DNA from: an uncultured Shewanella sp.
GTDB lineage: Bacteria; Pseudomonadota; Gammaproteobacteria; Enterobacterales; Shewanellaceae
Reading direction: 5' to 3'
Length of the DNA: 32,297 nucleotides
Assembly (NCBI RefSeq): GCF_947491715.1
Contig: NZ_CANLKR010000049.1
Location: 1-32,297 of the forward strand
Of the stretch, positions 7,975 to 16,465 are shown one piece after another. Each line of letters starts with the position of its first letter. Position 1 is the stretch's first letter. The notes beneath the pieces were generated by a model that was given only the letters and a program-made list of their open reading frames with translations, had not been told where the DNA came from and did no database searches. Position numbers and translations under genes: made by a program.

Positions 7975-9714
7975 ATGCGATCGCTCAAGACCGCCTTTTT
8001 CACATTTTTCATGATGTTGCCCTTCTTAGCCTTAGCTGACATCACACCCCCCTCTTCCGTCTCTGCCCCGTTATACACCCACTTAGCCACCGCTCAACCC
8101 GTATGGGCAAAAAATGGCATGGTATCGAGTCAAGAAGCCTTAGCAACACAATCGGGAGTAGAAATTTTAAAACAAGGCGGCAATGCCATCGATGCCGCTG
8201 TTGCAGTCGCTTTCAGTCTCGCCGTTACCCTTCCCAGAGCAGGAAACTTAGGAGGGGGAGGCTTCATGTTGGTCCATTTAGCCAAAGAGAATAAAAATAT
8301 TGCCATCGACTATCGTGAAATGGCCCCTGCTCATACTCATAAAGATATTTTTCTTGATGAAAATGGCGATCCCAACCCTACACTCAGCCGTGAACATGGC
8401 TTGTCCGTTGGTGTGCCTGGCACCGTCAAGGGCATGGAGTTAGCCTTAAAAGAATACGGCACAATGAGTCTACAACAAGTGATTCAACCGGCAATTGAAA
8501 TGGCCCTTAACGGGATCATCATGACGCCTGATCTCGCCCATTCACTCAATAGCGCTCAACAACGGCTAAGCCAATGGCCCAGCACGCAAGCCATTTTTTA
8601 CAAAAAAGATGGCACAACCTACCCCATTGGCACACGCTTTAAACAACCCGAGCTTGCTCATACTCTAAGCGTAATTGCTCAAAAAGGCAGTAAAGGGTTT
8701 TATGAAGGCGAAACGGCAAAAAAAATCGTCGATGCTGTCACACAAGCGGGCGGCGTCATGACCTTAGCCGACTTAAAAGACTATCAAGCCGTCAAGCGCA
8801 CACCCGTTGAAGGCAGCTATCGAGGTTATCAAGTCATTTCAATGCCGCCGCCTTCCTCCGGCGGCGTCCATATTATTCAAATGCTCAACATTCTTGAACA
8901 GTTTCCCATGGATAAATTAGGGCTGAATACCGCCAGCAGTATTCATTTGATGAGCGAAGCCATGAAACGCGCCTATGCTGATCGCAGTGAATATTTAGGC
9001 GATCCTGATTTTTATAATGTGCCCGTTGAAACCTTAACCAGTAAAGCCTATGCTAAAAAATTGGCTTCTGACATTAGTCTCGAAAAAGTGACCCCAAGTA
9101 CTGACATAAAACCGGGTGATCTCGCGCCTTATGAAAGCGACCAAACCACTCATTATTCTGTGGTTGATAAATGGGGCAATGCGGTCTCCAATACCTACAC
9201 ATTAAACTTTAGCTATGGCTCAGGGCTCGTTGCCAAGGGAACGGGCGTCTTGCTCAATAATGAAATGGATGATTTTTCAGCGAAAGCCGGCACACCCAAT
9301 GGTTTTGGTCTCATTGGTGGCCATGCTAATGCGGTAGAGCCTAAAAAACGTCCTTTAAGTTCAATGAGCCCCACCATAGTCATGCAAGATGGTGAGCCTT
9401 ATATCGTCACAGGCAGCCCAGGTGGGTCTCGCATTATCACCACGACACTGCAAATTATCTTAAATGTCATTGATCACCATCTCAATATTGCAGAAGCCAC
9501 CATAGCGCCGCGTGTTCACCACCAATGGTTACCAGATGAAATTCGCGTCGAACAAGGTATCAATAAAGACACCATTAACCTCCTTGAAAATAAAGGACAT
9601 GAAGTCTCCATTAAAAATGCCATGGGCTCAACGCAATCTATCATCATGACCGAAAAAGGCTTCACTGGTTTTTCAGACTTACGCCGCTCAGGCAGTGAAA
9701 CATTAGGGTATTAA
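7975..9714 (+). CDS. ggt: Gamma-glutamyltransferase, periplasmic
   Basis: GGT hydrolyses glutathione and other gamma-glutamyl compounds or transfers the glutamyl group; it is an N-terminal nucleophile enzyme that cuts itself into two subunits. The product has 579 residues. A signal peptide (MRSLKTAFFTFFMMLPFLALA) directs it to the periplasm. The self-cleavage site lies before T391 in DQTTHYSVVD, the same number as the E. coli nucleophile. Downstream, YTLNFSYGSG and PLSSMSPTIV plus GSPGGSRI are family signatures. I chose the ATG at 7975 because AAGGAG lies just upstream; the frame extends to 7909 without a good start. It is followed by its own terminator and, further on, by a decayed copy of part of its 3' end. 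Confidence 0.95.
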   Translation: MRSLKTAFFTFFMMLPFLALADITPPSSVSAPLYTHLATAQPVWAKNGMVSSQEALATQSGVEILKQGGNAIDAAVAVAFSLAVTLPRAGNLGGGGFMLVHLAKENKNIAIDYREMAPAHTHKDIFLDENGDPNPTLSREHGLSVGVPGTVKGMELALKEYGTMSLQQVIQPAIEMALNGIIMTPDLAHSLNSAQQRLSQWPSTQAIFYKKDGTTYPIGTRFKQPELAHTLSVIAQKGSKGFYEGETAKKIVDAVTQAGGVMTLADLKDYQAVKRTPVEGSYRGYQVISMPPPSSGGVHIIQMLNILEQFPMDKLGLNTASSIHLMSEAMKRAYADRSEYLGDPDFYNVPVETLTSKAYAKKLASDISLEKVTPSTDIKPGDLAPYESDQTTHYSVVDKWGNAVSNTYTLNFSYGSGLVAKGTGVLLNNEMDDFSAKAGTPNGFGLIGGHANAVEPKKRPLSSMSPTIVMQDGEPYIVTGSPGGSRIITTTLQIILNVIDHHLNIAEATIAPRVHHQWLPDEIRVEQGINKDTINLLENKGHEVSIKNAMGSTQSIIMTEKGFTGFSDLRRSGSETLGY

Positions 9715-9737
9715 ATCTACCCATTAATTGTCTGTAA

Positions 9738-9765
9738 AATGCCATTCCATTGAATGGCATTTTTT
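9738..9765 (+). terminator. Terminator of ggt
   Basis: AATGCCATT (9738-9746) pairs with AATGGCATT (9753-9761), a 6-base loop, then TTTT. This is a standard intrinsic terminator 23 bases after the stop codon. Confidence 0.85.
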
Positions 9766-9809
9766 CAATCCTGCATCCCTTCTTAACATCACGCCATCGC
9801 CCACTTATA

Positions 9810-9883
9810 TTCACCACCAATTTCATCATCCATAAATCCACGATGAAATTCGCATCGAACAAGGTATCAATAAAGATGCCATT
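9810..9883 (+). pseudogene. Remnant of a second ggt 3' end
   Basis: Bases 9842-9883 match ggt 9535-9576 at 39 of 42 positions and would encode DEIRIEQGINKDAI, against DEIRVEQGINKDTI in the intact gene. Just upstream, TTCACCACCAAT (from 9810) also matches ggt near 9515, with an interruption of about 20 bases relative to the gene. No longer open frame joins them and similarity stops after 9883. The stretch 9766-10120 is otherwise gene-free. It is best read as the relic of a tandem ggt duplication or of recombination with a diverged copy. Confidence 0.75.
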
Positions 9884-10120
9884 CAACTGAGTAGCACGAT
9901 TGCCACCATGCATCTAGCCTCAATACCACGCCACACTTAGCTACGTTTTTTACCTTAAATCAATTAAAATTGCGTAAAAAAAAATCGCTTACAAGAATAG
10001 TTACAAATTAAATACAAGTTTAATGGATCTGCATCATTAATACGTGGTATTTAAAGGGGGTGAAATTAATCATACAAATTCGAAACAAATAAAAACAAGT
10101 TTTTCTTCGGGGAGATGACA

Positions 10121-12298
10121 ATGAAGGGATTAACCCTAAAACCACTCGTATCTGCTATTGCATTAACGCTAGCGCTCAGTGGGTGCAATACAGCCAACAT
10201 TAGTACACAAGAGAATACTGCGCCTAATGTTGTTGCGCAAAACATCATTAACAATAATGCAGATAATCCATTCTTTAAGCCCTACGACACGTATTACAAC
10301 ATCCCTGACTTCGATAAAATCCAAACTGCACACTTCCAACCCGCATTTGAAGCAGGTATTGCGCAACATCAAGCAGAAATTAACGCGATTACCGATAATC
10401 CAAAGCCTGCCACTTTTGAAAATACTATTGAAGCACTTGAATTTTCAGGGGATTTGACCATAAAAGTTGCCAATGTATTCTTTAATTTAACAGGTGCAGA
10501 CACCAATGAAGAATTACAGGCCGTGTCAAAAGTCGTGACCCCCATGCTAGCGGCATCTGAAGATGACATTTATCTCAATGATAAATTATTTCAAAGAGTT
10601 AAAACCGTATACTTGCAAAAAAATAGCCTTAATTTATCCACCGAACAAGCTAAACTACTTGAAGATACCTACCAAGCCTTTGCTCGAGGCGGCGCCAATC
10701 TCGATGAAAAAGACAAAGATACATTACGCGGACTCAATGAGCAGATCAGTAAGCTAAGTTTATCTTTTGGCGATAACTTATTAGCTGAAACCAATGCATT
10801 TGAATTGGTTATCGATGATCAGGCCCGGCTTTCAGGCTTACCAAAAGATGTTATCGATACAGCCGCGCAAACGGCGATTAAAAGAGGACATCCCGGCAAA
10901 TGGGTATTTACCACTCAGCGCCCTTCCATTACGCCCTTTTTAACTTATGCCGATGACAGGGAATTAAGAGCGCAAATTTACAATGGCTATATAAAACGTG
11001 CCAATAATGATAATGCCAATGATAATAAGAAAATTATCGCTAAGATTGCCGCGTTAAGAGCGCAGCGAGCTCAACTCATGGGTTACCCTACTCATGCCCA
11101 CTTAGTGCTTCAAGAACGCACCGCTAAAACTCCTGAAAATGTTTATGGGTTATTAGATAAAGTCTGGCCAGCTGCATTAGCTCAAGCTGAGGCTGAAGTA
11201 GCAGAAATGCAAAAGCTTATTGATAAAAACGGGGAAAAATTCCAATTACAAGCTTGGGACTGGTGGTATTATTCAGACAAGATCCGCGTGGCGAAATACA
11301 GCTTTAACGAGCAACAGACTCGCCCCTATTTTTCACTTGAAAACACCCTAAAAGGGGTTTTTTATACGGCTAATCGTTTGTATGGCATTACCGTTAAAGA
11401 ACGTAACGATCTACCTAAATACCATGAAGAAGTACGTACATGGGAAGTGTTTAACGAAAAAGGAGAAAGCATTGCCATCTTCATGGGCGATTATTATGTC
11501 CGTGACAGTAAACGTGGCGGCGCTTGGATGAATGCTTATCGCCAGCAATACAATATGAATGGCGTCAACTCTAAACCCATTATTTCCAATGTATTGAACT
11601 ACCCACGTCCTGCTGGAGATGATCCTGCATTATTAACTTTTGATGAAGCCAGTACCCTATTCCACGAATTTGGACATGCCCTACACGGTATTTTATCTCA
11701 GGTACAATATCGCTCACAAGCAGGGACATCAGTCCCTCGAGATTATGTGGAATTTCCATCACAAGTCATGGAAAACTGGATGACAGAGCCTGAAGTGTTG
11801 GCTCAATTTGCGACTCACTACCAAACAGGCGAAGTGATCCCTCAATCACTGGTGAATAAAATACAAGCAGCCAGTAAGTTTAACCAAGGCTTCGCGACAG
11901 TTGAATATATGGCAGCAACCAAATTGGATTTAGACTGGCATACTATTACTGATTTTAAACCAAAAGATGCAGCCAAGTTTGAAGCGGATTCACTGAATAA
12001 CATGGGATTAATTGATGAAATCTCCCCACGTTATCATAGTACTTACTTCTCACACATTTTCGCTGGCGGTTATTCAGCAGGTTACTATAGCTATTTATGG
12101 TCAGATATTTTGGGCGCCGATGCTTATGAGGCCTTTAAAGAAAATGGTATTTTCGACCAGGCGACATCAAAGGCTTTCAAAAGTACGGTACTCTCCCAAG
12201 GGGGCAGTCAAGATCCTATGGCGCTGTATAAACAGTTTAGAGGTAAAGAAGCAGGCATAGAGCCCTTGCTGCGCAGCCGTGGGTTATTAAAGGAATAA
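10121..12298 (+). CDS. M3-family peptidyl-dipeptidase (Dcp-like), lipoprotein
   Basis: This 725-residue zinc metallopeptidase belongs to the thimet oligopeptidase/Dcp family, which removes dipeptides from the C-terminus of peptides or cuts short oligopeptides. The signal MKGLTLKPLVSAIALTLALS-GC ends in a lipobox (LSGC), so the enzyme is membrane-anchored on the periplasmic or outer face; E. coli Dcp lacks this. The zinc site HEFGH is at H515/E516/H519, and the family's downstream glutamate falls in VMENWMTEPEV. Late substrate residues HIFAGGYSAGYYSYLW are typical. The ATG at 10121 is preferred over 10115, because GGGGAG at 10109-10114 gives six bases of spacing. A strong terminator follows. 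Confidence 0.92.
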   Translation: MKGLTLKPLVSAIALTLALSGCNTANISTQENTAPNVVAQNIINNNADNPFFKPYDTYYNIPDFDKIQTAHFQPAFEAGIAQHQAEINAITDNPKPATFENTIEALEFSGDLTIKVANVFFNLTGADTNEELQAVSKVVTPMLAASEDDIYLNDKLFQRVKTVYLQKNSLNLSTEQAKLLEDTYQAFARGGANLDEKDKDTLRGLNEQISKLSLSFGDNLLAETNAFELVIDDQARLSGLPKDVIDTAAQTAIKRGHPGKWVFTTQRPSITPFLTYADDRELRAQIYNGYIKRANNDNANDNKKIIAKIAALRAQRAQLMGYPTHAHLVLQERTAKTPENVYGLLDKVWPAALAQAEAEVAEMQKLIDKNGEKFQLQAWDWWYYSDKIRVAKYSFNEQQTRPYFSLENTLKGVFYTANRLYGITVKERNDLPKYHEEVRTWEVFNEKGESIAIFMGDYYVRDSKRGGAWMNAYRQQYNMNGVNSKPIISNVLNYPRPAGDDPALLTFDEASTLFHEFGHALHGILSQVQYRSQAGTSVPRDYVEFPSQVMENWMTEPEVLAQFATHYQTGEVIPQSLVNKIQAASKFNQGFATVEYMAATKLDLDWHTITDFKPKDAAKFEADSLNNMGLIDEISPRYHSTYFSHIFAGGYSAGYYSYLWSDILGADAYEAFKENGIFDQATSKAFKSTVLSQGGSQDPMALYKQFRGKEAGIEPLLRSRGLLKE

Positions 12299-12331
12299 TT
12301 TTCTCTCGTAGTCAATCATCTTTATGTCAAC

Positions 12332-12362
12332 AAGCACAGTGAATTGTCATTGTGCTTTTTTG
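12332..12362 (+). terminator. Terminator after the M3 peptidase gene
   Basis: AAGCACA-GTGA (12332-12342) pairs with TCAT-TGTGCTT (12347-12357), 11 base pairs including one G-T, with a 4-base loop and a run of T ending near 12361. Confidence 0.85.
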
Positions 12363-12505
12363 TTTCCTTTCTTCATCAATAGCAAAAAGACCTGCCATCC
12401 ACTATCCTATAAATAATACTGAGCGGCGACTTTTGACAGGTTAAGCTTACCTTGTTGACGACCTATAGGGCCTGTTGGCTGTTGGCCTTTGGTTTTCACT
12501 TTTGC

Positions 12506-12538
12506 AGCAGTGTGTAAGTTTGAAAAAAAACCACTGCT
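12506..12538 (+). other. Hairpin before the CpdB-like gene
   Basis: AGCAGTG (12506-12512) and CACTGCT (12532-12538) are inverted with a 19-base loop containing an A-run, followed by TTATT. It ends about 28 bases before the next start. It may be a weak second terminator or a leader structure. The surrounding 12360-12566 region holds no gene I can support. Confidence 0.35.
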
Positions 12539-12566
12539 TTATTCAAAGGAATGAGACATTAAAAGT

Positions 12567-14636
12567 ATGAATAAACATCATATTGGGCTTATTTTCATTA
12601 TCCTTTGTTCACTTTTTGCTTGTAGCTCTGATGACGTTGTTCAAGAACAAATTGACGAAAAAGCCTCCATAATCAAAAGCCAGCAAACTCATGTTAACTT
12701 ACGCCTGCTTGAAACCAGTGATCTTCAAGCCAATATGAAAGATTTTAATTACTATACAGGCCAAGATGATCCCAGATTTGGTCTTGCTCGAACAGCCAGC
12801 TTAATTAACAAAGCACGTCAAGAAAACCCTAATAGTATTCTCATTAATAATGGCAATTTATTACAAGGCAGTCCCTTAGGCGACTATGCTAACGCCTTGG
12901 GTCCCCAAAAAGATCAGCCCCATCCCGTTTTTTTAGCCATGAACTTACTCAATTACACCCTCTCCAACTTAGGTCACCAAGATTTTATGAGAGGGATCCC
13001 TTTTTTAGAATGGGCAATAAACAGTGCTAACTTTCCATTCATTAACGCTAATGTTTATTGTAAAGTCAGCCAGTGCAGTAATGGCAGTCTACAAGATGAA
13101 AACCTCTTTACCCCTTACATCATCCAACCGACAACCCTAATGGATAATCAAGGCAATGAGCAAAGTATTAATATTGGCTATATCGGCTTTGTCGATCCTC
13201 AGGTTAATACATGGGCAGTGGATCACTTAATTGATAAAATCGCTATCAAGGACATTATAGAAACCGCAGAGAAGTTTATTCCTGAAATGCAGAGCAAAGG
13301 AGTCGATTTAATTTTCGCCATTCCCCACTCAGGTATTGCTTTTAAGCGTGGTCAACTGGTATTTGGTGCCAACAATGCTGCCGTCAATTTAGCCAATATT
13401 GATGGTATCGATGCCATTTTATTTGGCCAAAGCCACATTCCCTTTCCTTCAACACATTATTCAAATTTATGGAATAGTGACATTGAAAAAGGCACCATTA
13501 ATGGCATACCAGCTGTTGCACCTGGCTATTGGGGGAACCATCTAGGCATGATTGATTTAACCTTAAATCGTGTCGAGGGAAAATGGTCCGTTATTGATTC
13601 ACATTCGCAAGCCCAACCAATATTTGGCCAAAAAGCCTTAGTTTTACCCGAGAAACGAATAGAAGATTCTTTGAGCGACGTTCATAAAGCTATTTTGCAT
13701 CACTCTGATCACAATAGAGGTATAACCAAAAAGCCTCTATACAGTGCACTCGCTTTAATTCAAGACTCAGCTATTATACAGCTTCTGTCCGATCTACAAA
13801 TACACGCAGCAAAAACCACAATAAAAGCCGATCCTGCTTTTCAGAACATGCCCATTTTGTCAGCAGTTTCCCCTGCAAGAGCTGGCGGAAATCATACAAA
13901 AAAAGATGCAAACCAGTTCGTTGACATTAATACTGGTGATGTAACTTATCAAGATATTGTCGCGCTTTATCCTTATTCAAATACCCTTGCAGCTGTTAAA
14001 GTCACAGGTAAACTCATTAAAGAATGGCTAGAATGCAGTGCCAATCAATTTAATCAAATTTCTCTCTATAACAAAGCGCCTCAAAATCTGATTAATTGGG
14101 CACATCACCACAGCTATAATTTTGATATTATCAAAAATATTCAATATCAAATTGATGTGACTCAGCCCAGTGGTTATAACGAACACTGTATACCCATCAC
14201 TTCTCAGCCAGCAAATAGGATCACAGCACTGAGCTATACTGATGAAAATGGCAATACAATATCTGGTAACAATTTTTACAATAGCAACTTCATCGTGATC
14301 ACAAATAACTACCGCGCTTTTTCCGGTCAATTTCCAGGGACTGGGCCTAAACATGTCGTGGTGAGCTTCCCCAATGATATTCAAACACTGCTCGCCAACT
14401 ATATCAGCCAACAAACCCAAGAAATGGGCTATATCAATATTACTCCTACCCATAACTGGCATCTCAGCCCCATTAAAAGCCAAGTCCCTTTAGACATTCG
14501 TTTTCAAACGCAAAATACGTTAGCTGCTGAGCACTTCATTAGCGACAATCAAACAATCAAAATGATCAAAAAAGATATAGATAAACAGGGGTATGCTAAT
14601 TATCAGGTTTTGCTAAACAAAGCGCATCAAAAATAG
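12567..14636 (+). CDS. CpdB/UshA-like lipoprotein with degenerate catalytic site (probable pseudoenzyme)
   Basis: The 689-residue product aligns along its length with periplasmic 2',3'-cyclic-nucleotide 2'-phosphodiesterase/3'-nucleotidase (CpdB): an N-terminal metallophosphoesterase domain (about 45-350) and a C-terminal 5'-nucleotidase domain (about 380-650). A lipobox FACS follows the signal segment. The metal-binding motifs are altered: DxH is D52-L-Q54, NGD is N95-G-N97, GNHE is G136-H137-Q138-D139, and GHxH is G287-Q288-S-H290. D52, H254 and H290 remain. The C-terminal domain keeps the substrate-cleft pattern YNFDIIKNIQYQIDVTQP and TNNYRAFSG. I infer loss of phosphoesterase activity with retained nucleotide binding. 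It is intact, without stops, so selection appears to maintain it. The ribosome binding site is weak. It probably leads an operon with the cupin genes. Confidence 0.85.
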   Translation: MNKHHIGLIFIILCSLFACSSDDVVQEQIDEKASIIKSQQTHVNLRLLETSDLQANMKDFNYYTGQDDPRFGLARTASLINKARQENPNSILINNGNLLQGSPLGDYANALGPQKDQPHPVFLAMNLLNYTLSNLGHQDFMRGIPFLEWAINSANFPFINANVYCKVSQCSNGSLQDENLFTPYIIQPTTLMDNQGNEQSINIGYIGFVDPQVNTWAVDHLIDKIAIKDIIETAEKFIPEMQSKGVDLIFAIPHSGIAFKRGQLVFGANNAAVNLANIDGIDAILFGQSHIPFPSTHYSNLWNSDIEKGTINGIPAVAPGYWGNHLGMIDLTLNRVEGKWSVIDSHSQAQPIFGQKALVLPEKRIEDSLSDVHKAILHHSDHNRGITKKPLYSALALIQDSAIIQLLSDLQIHAAKTTIKADPAFQNMPILSAVSPARAGGNHTKKDANQFVDINTGDVTYQDIVALYPYSNTLAAVKVTGKLIKEWLECSANQFNQISLYNKAPQNLINWAHHHSYNFDIIKNIQYQIDVTQPSGYNEHCIPITSQPANRITALSYTDENGNTISGNNFYNSNFIVITNNYRAFSGQFPGTGPKHVVVSFPNDIQTLLANYISQQTQEMGYINITPTHNWHLSPIKSQVPLDIRFQTQNTLAAEHFISDNQTIKMIKKDIDKQGYANYQVLLNKAHQK

Positions 14637-14730
14637 AATATCTTGATCAACTTGTCAGTAAAGAAAGTGCCATTTTGAATAAAATGATTTACTCATGAGA
14701 GCTAATTACACGGTTACATAGGAGACCAAT

Positions 14731-15228
14731 ATGCGTACGCTATCGATTATACTACCAAGCCTCATATTCATTCTACATAGTCACCTTACGTTAGCTGAAA
14801 CAAAGAAAAACCCTTCCTCTTCCACTCAAAAGAAGCATGATCAACATATACAGCTCATTGATGCTAATGATTATGCTAAATTATTAATCAAAACCAATGA
14901 AAGCTGGAACGGAGCTTTATTACCCGATTATTCGGCACAAACACCTGAAATATCCGTTATCAAACTCACTGTCCCGCCAAAATCTCAACTCCCTGTCCAT
15001 CAACATCCGTCAATCACTGTTGCCTATATACTCAAAGGGGAATTTACCGCCATCCTTGAAGATAACAGCAAAAAAATTGACCTTAAAGCGGGTGATGTGG
15101 ATATAGAAGTCATTAACACTTGGCATTATGGCATCAATTATAGCGATGACCCCGCAGAAATACTCATCGTTTTTATTGGTACTGAAAGCACCCCTTTAAC
15201 AATTAACAAATATAATGACAAACCTTAA
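14731..15228 (+). CDS. Secreted cupin-domain protein, copy 1
   Basis: The 165-residue protein has a signal peptide (MRTLSIILPSLIFILHSHLTLA) and one cupin beta-barrel. Motif 1 is LPVHQHPSITVAYILKGEF: it has the HxH pair but lacks the glutamate usually found after it. Motif 2 is GDVDIEVINTWHYGIN, giving the third histidine. Metal binding is therefore likely but with altered ligation. It closely resembles the cupin at 15954: both carry SW-(N/D)-G-x-LLP-(D/H)-Y, PEI, LKAGD and NTWHYG. AGGAG precedes the ATG. It starts 94 bases after the CpdB-like gene with no strong terminator between. No substrate can be assigned. Confidence 0.85.
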   Translation: MRTLSIILPSLIFILHSHLTLAETKKNPSSSTQKKHDQHIQLIDANDYAKLLIKTNESWNGALLPDYSAQTPEISVIKLTVPPKSQLPVHQHPSITVAYILKGEFTAILEDNSKKIDLKAGDVDIEVINTWHYGINYSDDPAEILIVFIGTESTPLTINKYNDKP

Positions 15229-15272
15229 GTCGATATAAAAACACCCAACTGTTTTCCAATCAATGAATTCAT

Positions 15273-15308
15273 TTTATTAATCTCATAACACTCTATATAA
15301 TGAGATTA
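15273..15308 (+). promoter_or_regulatory. Putative promoter with overlapping dyad before the PNPOx-like gene
   Basis: TATAAT at 15296-15301 is a consensus -10 with a poor -35 (TTTATT, 15273-15278) 17 bases upstream. A perfect 9-bp inverted repeat, TAATCTCAT (15278-15286) and ATGAGATTA (15300-15308), spans the spacer and the -10. This geometry suits a repressor site; it could also be a weak leader hairpin. Confidence 0.4.
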
Positions 15309-15333
15309 GTTAATAATAAATCAAGTGATTACT

Positions 15334-15909
15334 ATGGGTAAACAATTTAAAAAATTACATATACAGCATATTGATTTTATTAAACAACAAAAAATATTTT
15401 TTACGGGTACTGCCGCTGCTTCAGGTCGCGTTAATCTCTCCCCTAAAGGCGGTGATAGTTTCCGCATCATTCATGAAAATCAGGTCATATGGCAAAACTA
15501 CACGGGCAGTGGTAATGAAACCGCCGCACATTTACACCAAGATCCACGCATGACCATCATGTTTTGTGCCTTTGAAGGTAATCCAATCATTCTGAGACTG
15601 TATGGTAAAGCCATTGTCATACATAAAAATGACGAGCAGTGGCAAGATTACTGTACTTTATTTCCAAGCAATACAGGCACAAGACAATTCTATCTCCTTG
15701 ATATCGATATGGTGCAAACCTCTTGTGGTATGTCAGTGCCTTTCTTTGACTATAAAGAAGACCGTGAACATTTAACACGTTGGGCAGATGCTAAAGGAGA
15801 GGATGGGATCCATCAATATTGGAAAAACCGTAATCAATACAGTATCGATGATATGGAAACCCATATTGTCAAACTTGCAGGTCTCGACAATGTAGCCAAT
15901 GAACCATAA
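15334..15909 (+). CDS. Pyridoxamine 5'-phosphate oxidase-fold (flavin-binding) protein
   Basis: The 191-residue cytoplasmic protein has the split-barrel FMN/F420-binding fold of the pyridoxamine phosphate oxidase superfamily. The opening region (FFTGTAAASGRVNLSPKG) and NYTGSGNETAAHLHQDPRMTIMF are characteristic of the stand-alone family often annotated as 'pyridoxamine 5'-phosphate oxidase family protein'. A true vitamin B6 role is unlikely; members are thought to reduce or store flavin-linked or small organic substrates. I chose the ATG at 15334 (MGKQF) although its ribosome binding site is poor; an in-frame GTG lies at 15325. It sits between two secreted cupin paralogues, all on the same strand. 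Confidence 0.82.
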   Translation: MGKQFKKLHIQHIDFIKQQKIFFTGTAAASGRVNLSPKGGDSFRIIHENQVIWQNYTGSGNETAAHLHQDPRMTIMFCAFEGNPIILRLYGKAIVIHKNDEQWQDYCTLFPSNTGTRQFYLLDIDMVQTSCGMSVPFFDYKEDREHLTRWADAKGEDGIHQYWKNRNQYSIDDMETHIVKLAGLDNVANEP

Positions 15910-15953
15910 ACGATGAACACTGCCGATTATCTAAGATCATTAGAGGAAAAATC

Positions 15954-16406
15954 ATGAAAATATCAATGACGCCCTTTTTAATCATATTCTACTTCTTTTG
16001 CAGTACTTATGCCTATGCCCATGACGTTCATGGTAAGCAACAAGGTATTGCTGTTGATGTCATCACAAAATCAGACACCAGTTGGGACGGTACACTTTTA
16101 CCTCATTATGCAACAGGTCAACCTGAAATCACGATTTTAAAAATTACCGTTCAACCTGGTGCCACTTTACCTATACATGAACATCCCTATATTAATGCAG
16201 GCATACTCATGACAGGCGAGCTAACCGTTGTCAGAAAAGACAACGGTAAAACGCTCCACCTCAAAGCTGGCGATAGTATCACAGAGCTTGTTAATACCTG
16301 GCATTACGGTAAAAATGAGGGCAAGGTCCCTGCCGAAATCATCGTTTTTTATGCAGGGATAAAAGGAAAACCTATCACAATAATAGAAAAAGGCCAAAAA
16401 AAATAA
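15954..16406 (+). CDS. Secreted cupin-domain protein, copy 2
   Basis: This 150-residue protein has a signal peptide ending AYAHD and one cupin domain. The metal motif is LPIHEHPYINAG (HxH present, following glutamate absent), with the third histidine in NTWHYGKN. It is the paralogue of the protein at 14731 and lacks that copy's KKNPSSSTQKKH spacer after the signal. AGAGGA lies before the ATG. It begins 44 bases after the PNPOx-like gene, so the pair is likely co-transcribed. The hairpin at 16427 follows it. Confidence 0.85.
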   Translation: MKISMTPFLIIFYFFCSTYAYAHDVHGKQQGIAVDVITKSDTSWDGTLLPHYATGQPEITILKITVQPGATLPIHEHPYINAGILMTGELTVVRKDNGKTLHLKAGDSITELVNTWHYGKNEGKVPAEIIVFYAGIKGKPITIIEKGQKK

Positions 16407-16426
16407 TTCCTTAATGACTATTTCCG

Positions 16427-16465
16427 CCTCTCATCATCGCTGTTTAAGCAATCAATGATGAGAGG
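16427..16465 (+). terminator. Stem-loop after the second cupin gene
   Basis: CCTCTCATCAT (16427-16437) pairs perfectly with ATGATGAGAGG (16455-16465) around a 17-base loop. Only TAAAATAAAT follows, so the T-tract is poor. It could be a weak terminator or RNA-stabilising structure. Confidence 0.5.

Noticed and set aside
12430..12540. Possible small RNA or repeat in the GGCCTGTTGGCTGTTGGCC region
   Set aside because: GC-richer than its surroundings with short repeats, but no stable fold, promoter-terminator pair or second copy in the window.
14028..14483. 151-codon open frame on the minus strand inside the CpdB-like gene
   Set aside because: Fully inside a gene with clear homology in the other strand; no start signals of its own.
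12567..14636. Calling the CpdB-like gene a pseudogene
   Set aside because: No frameshift or internal stop and the C-terminal domain is well conserved; degenerate activity fits better than gene decay.
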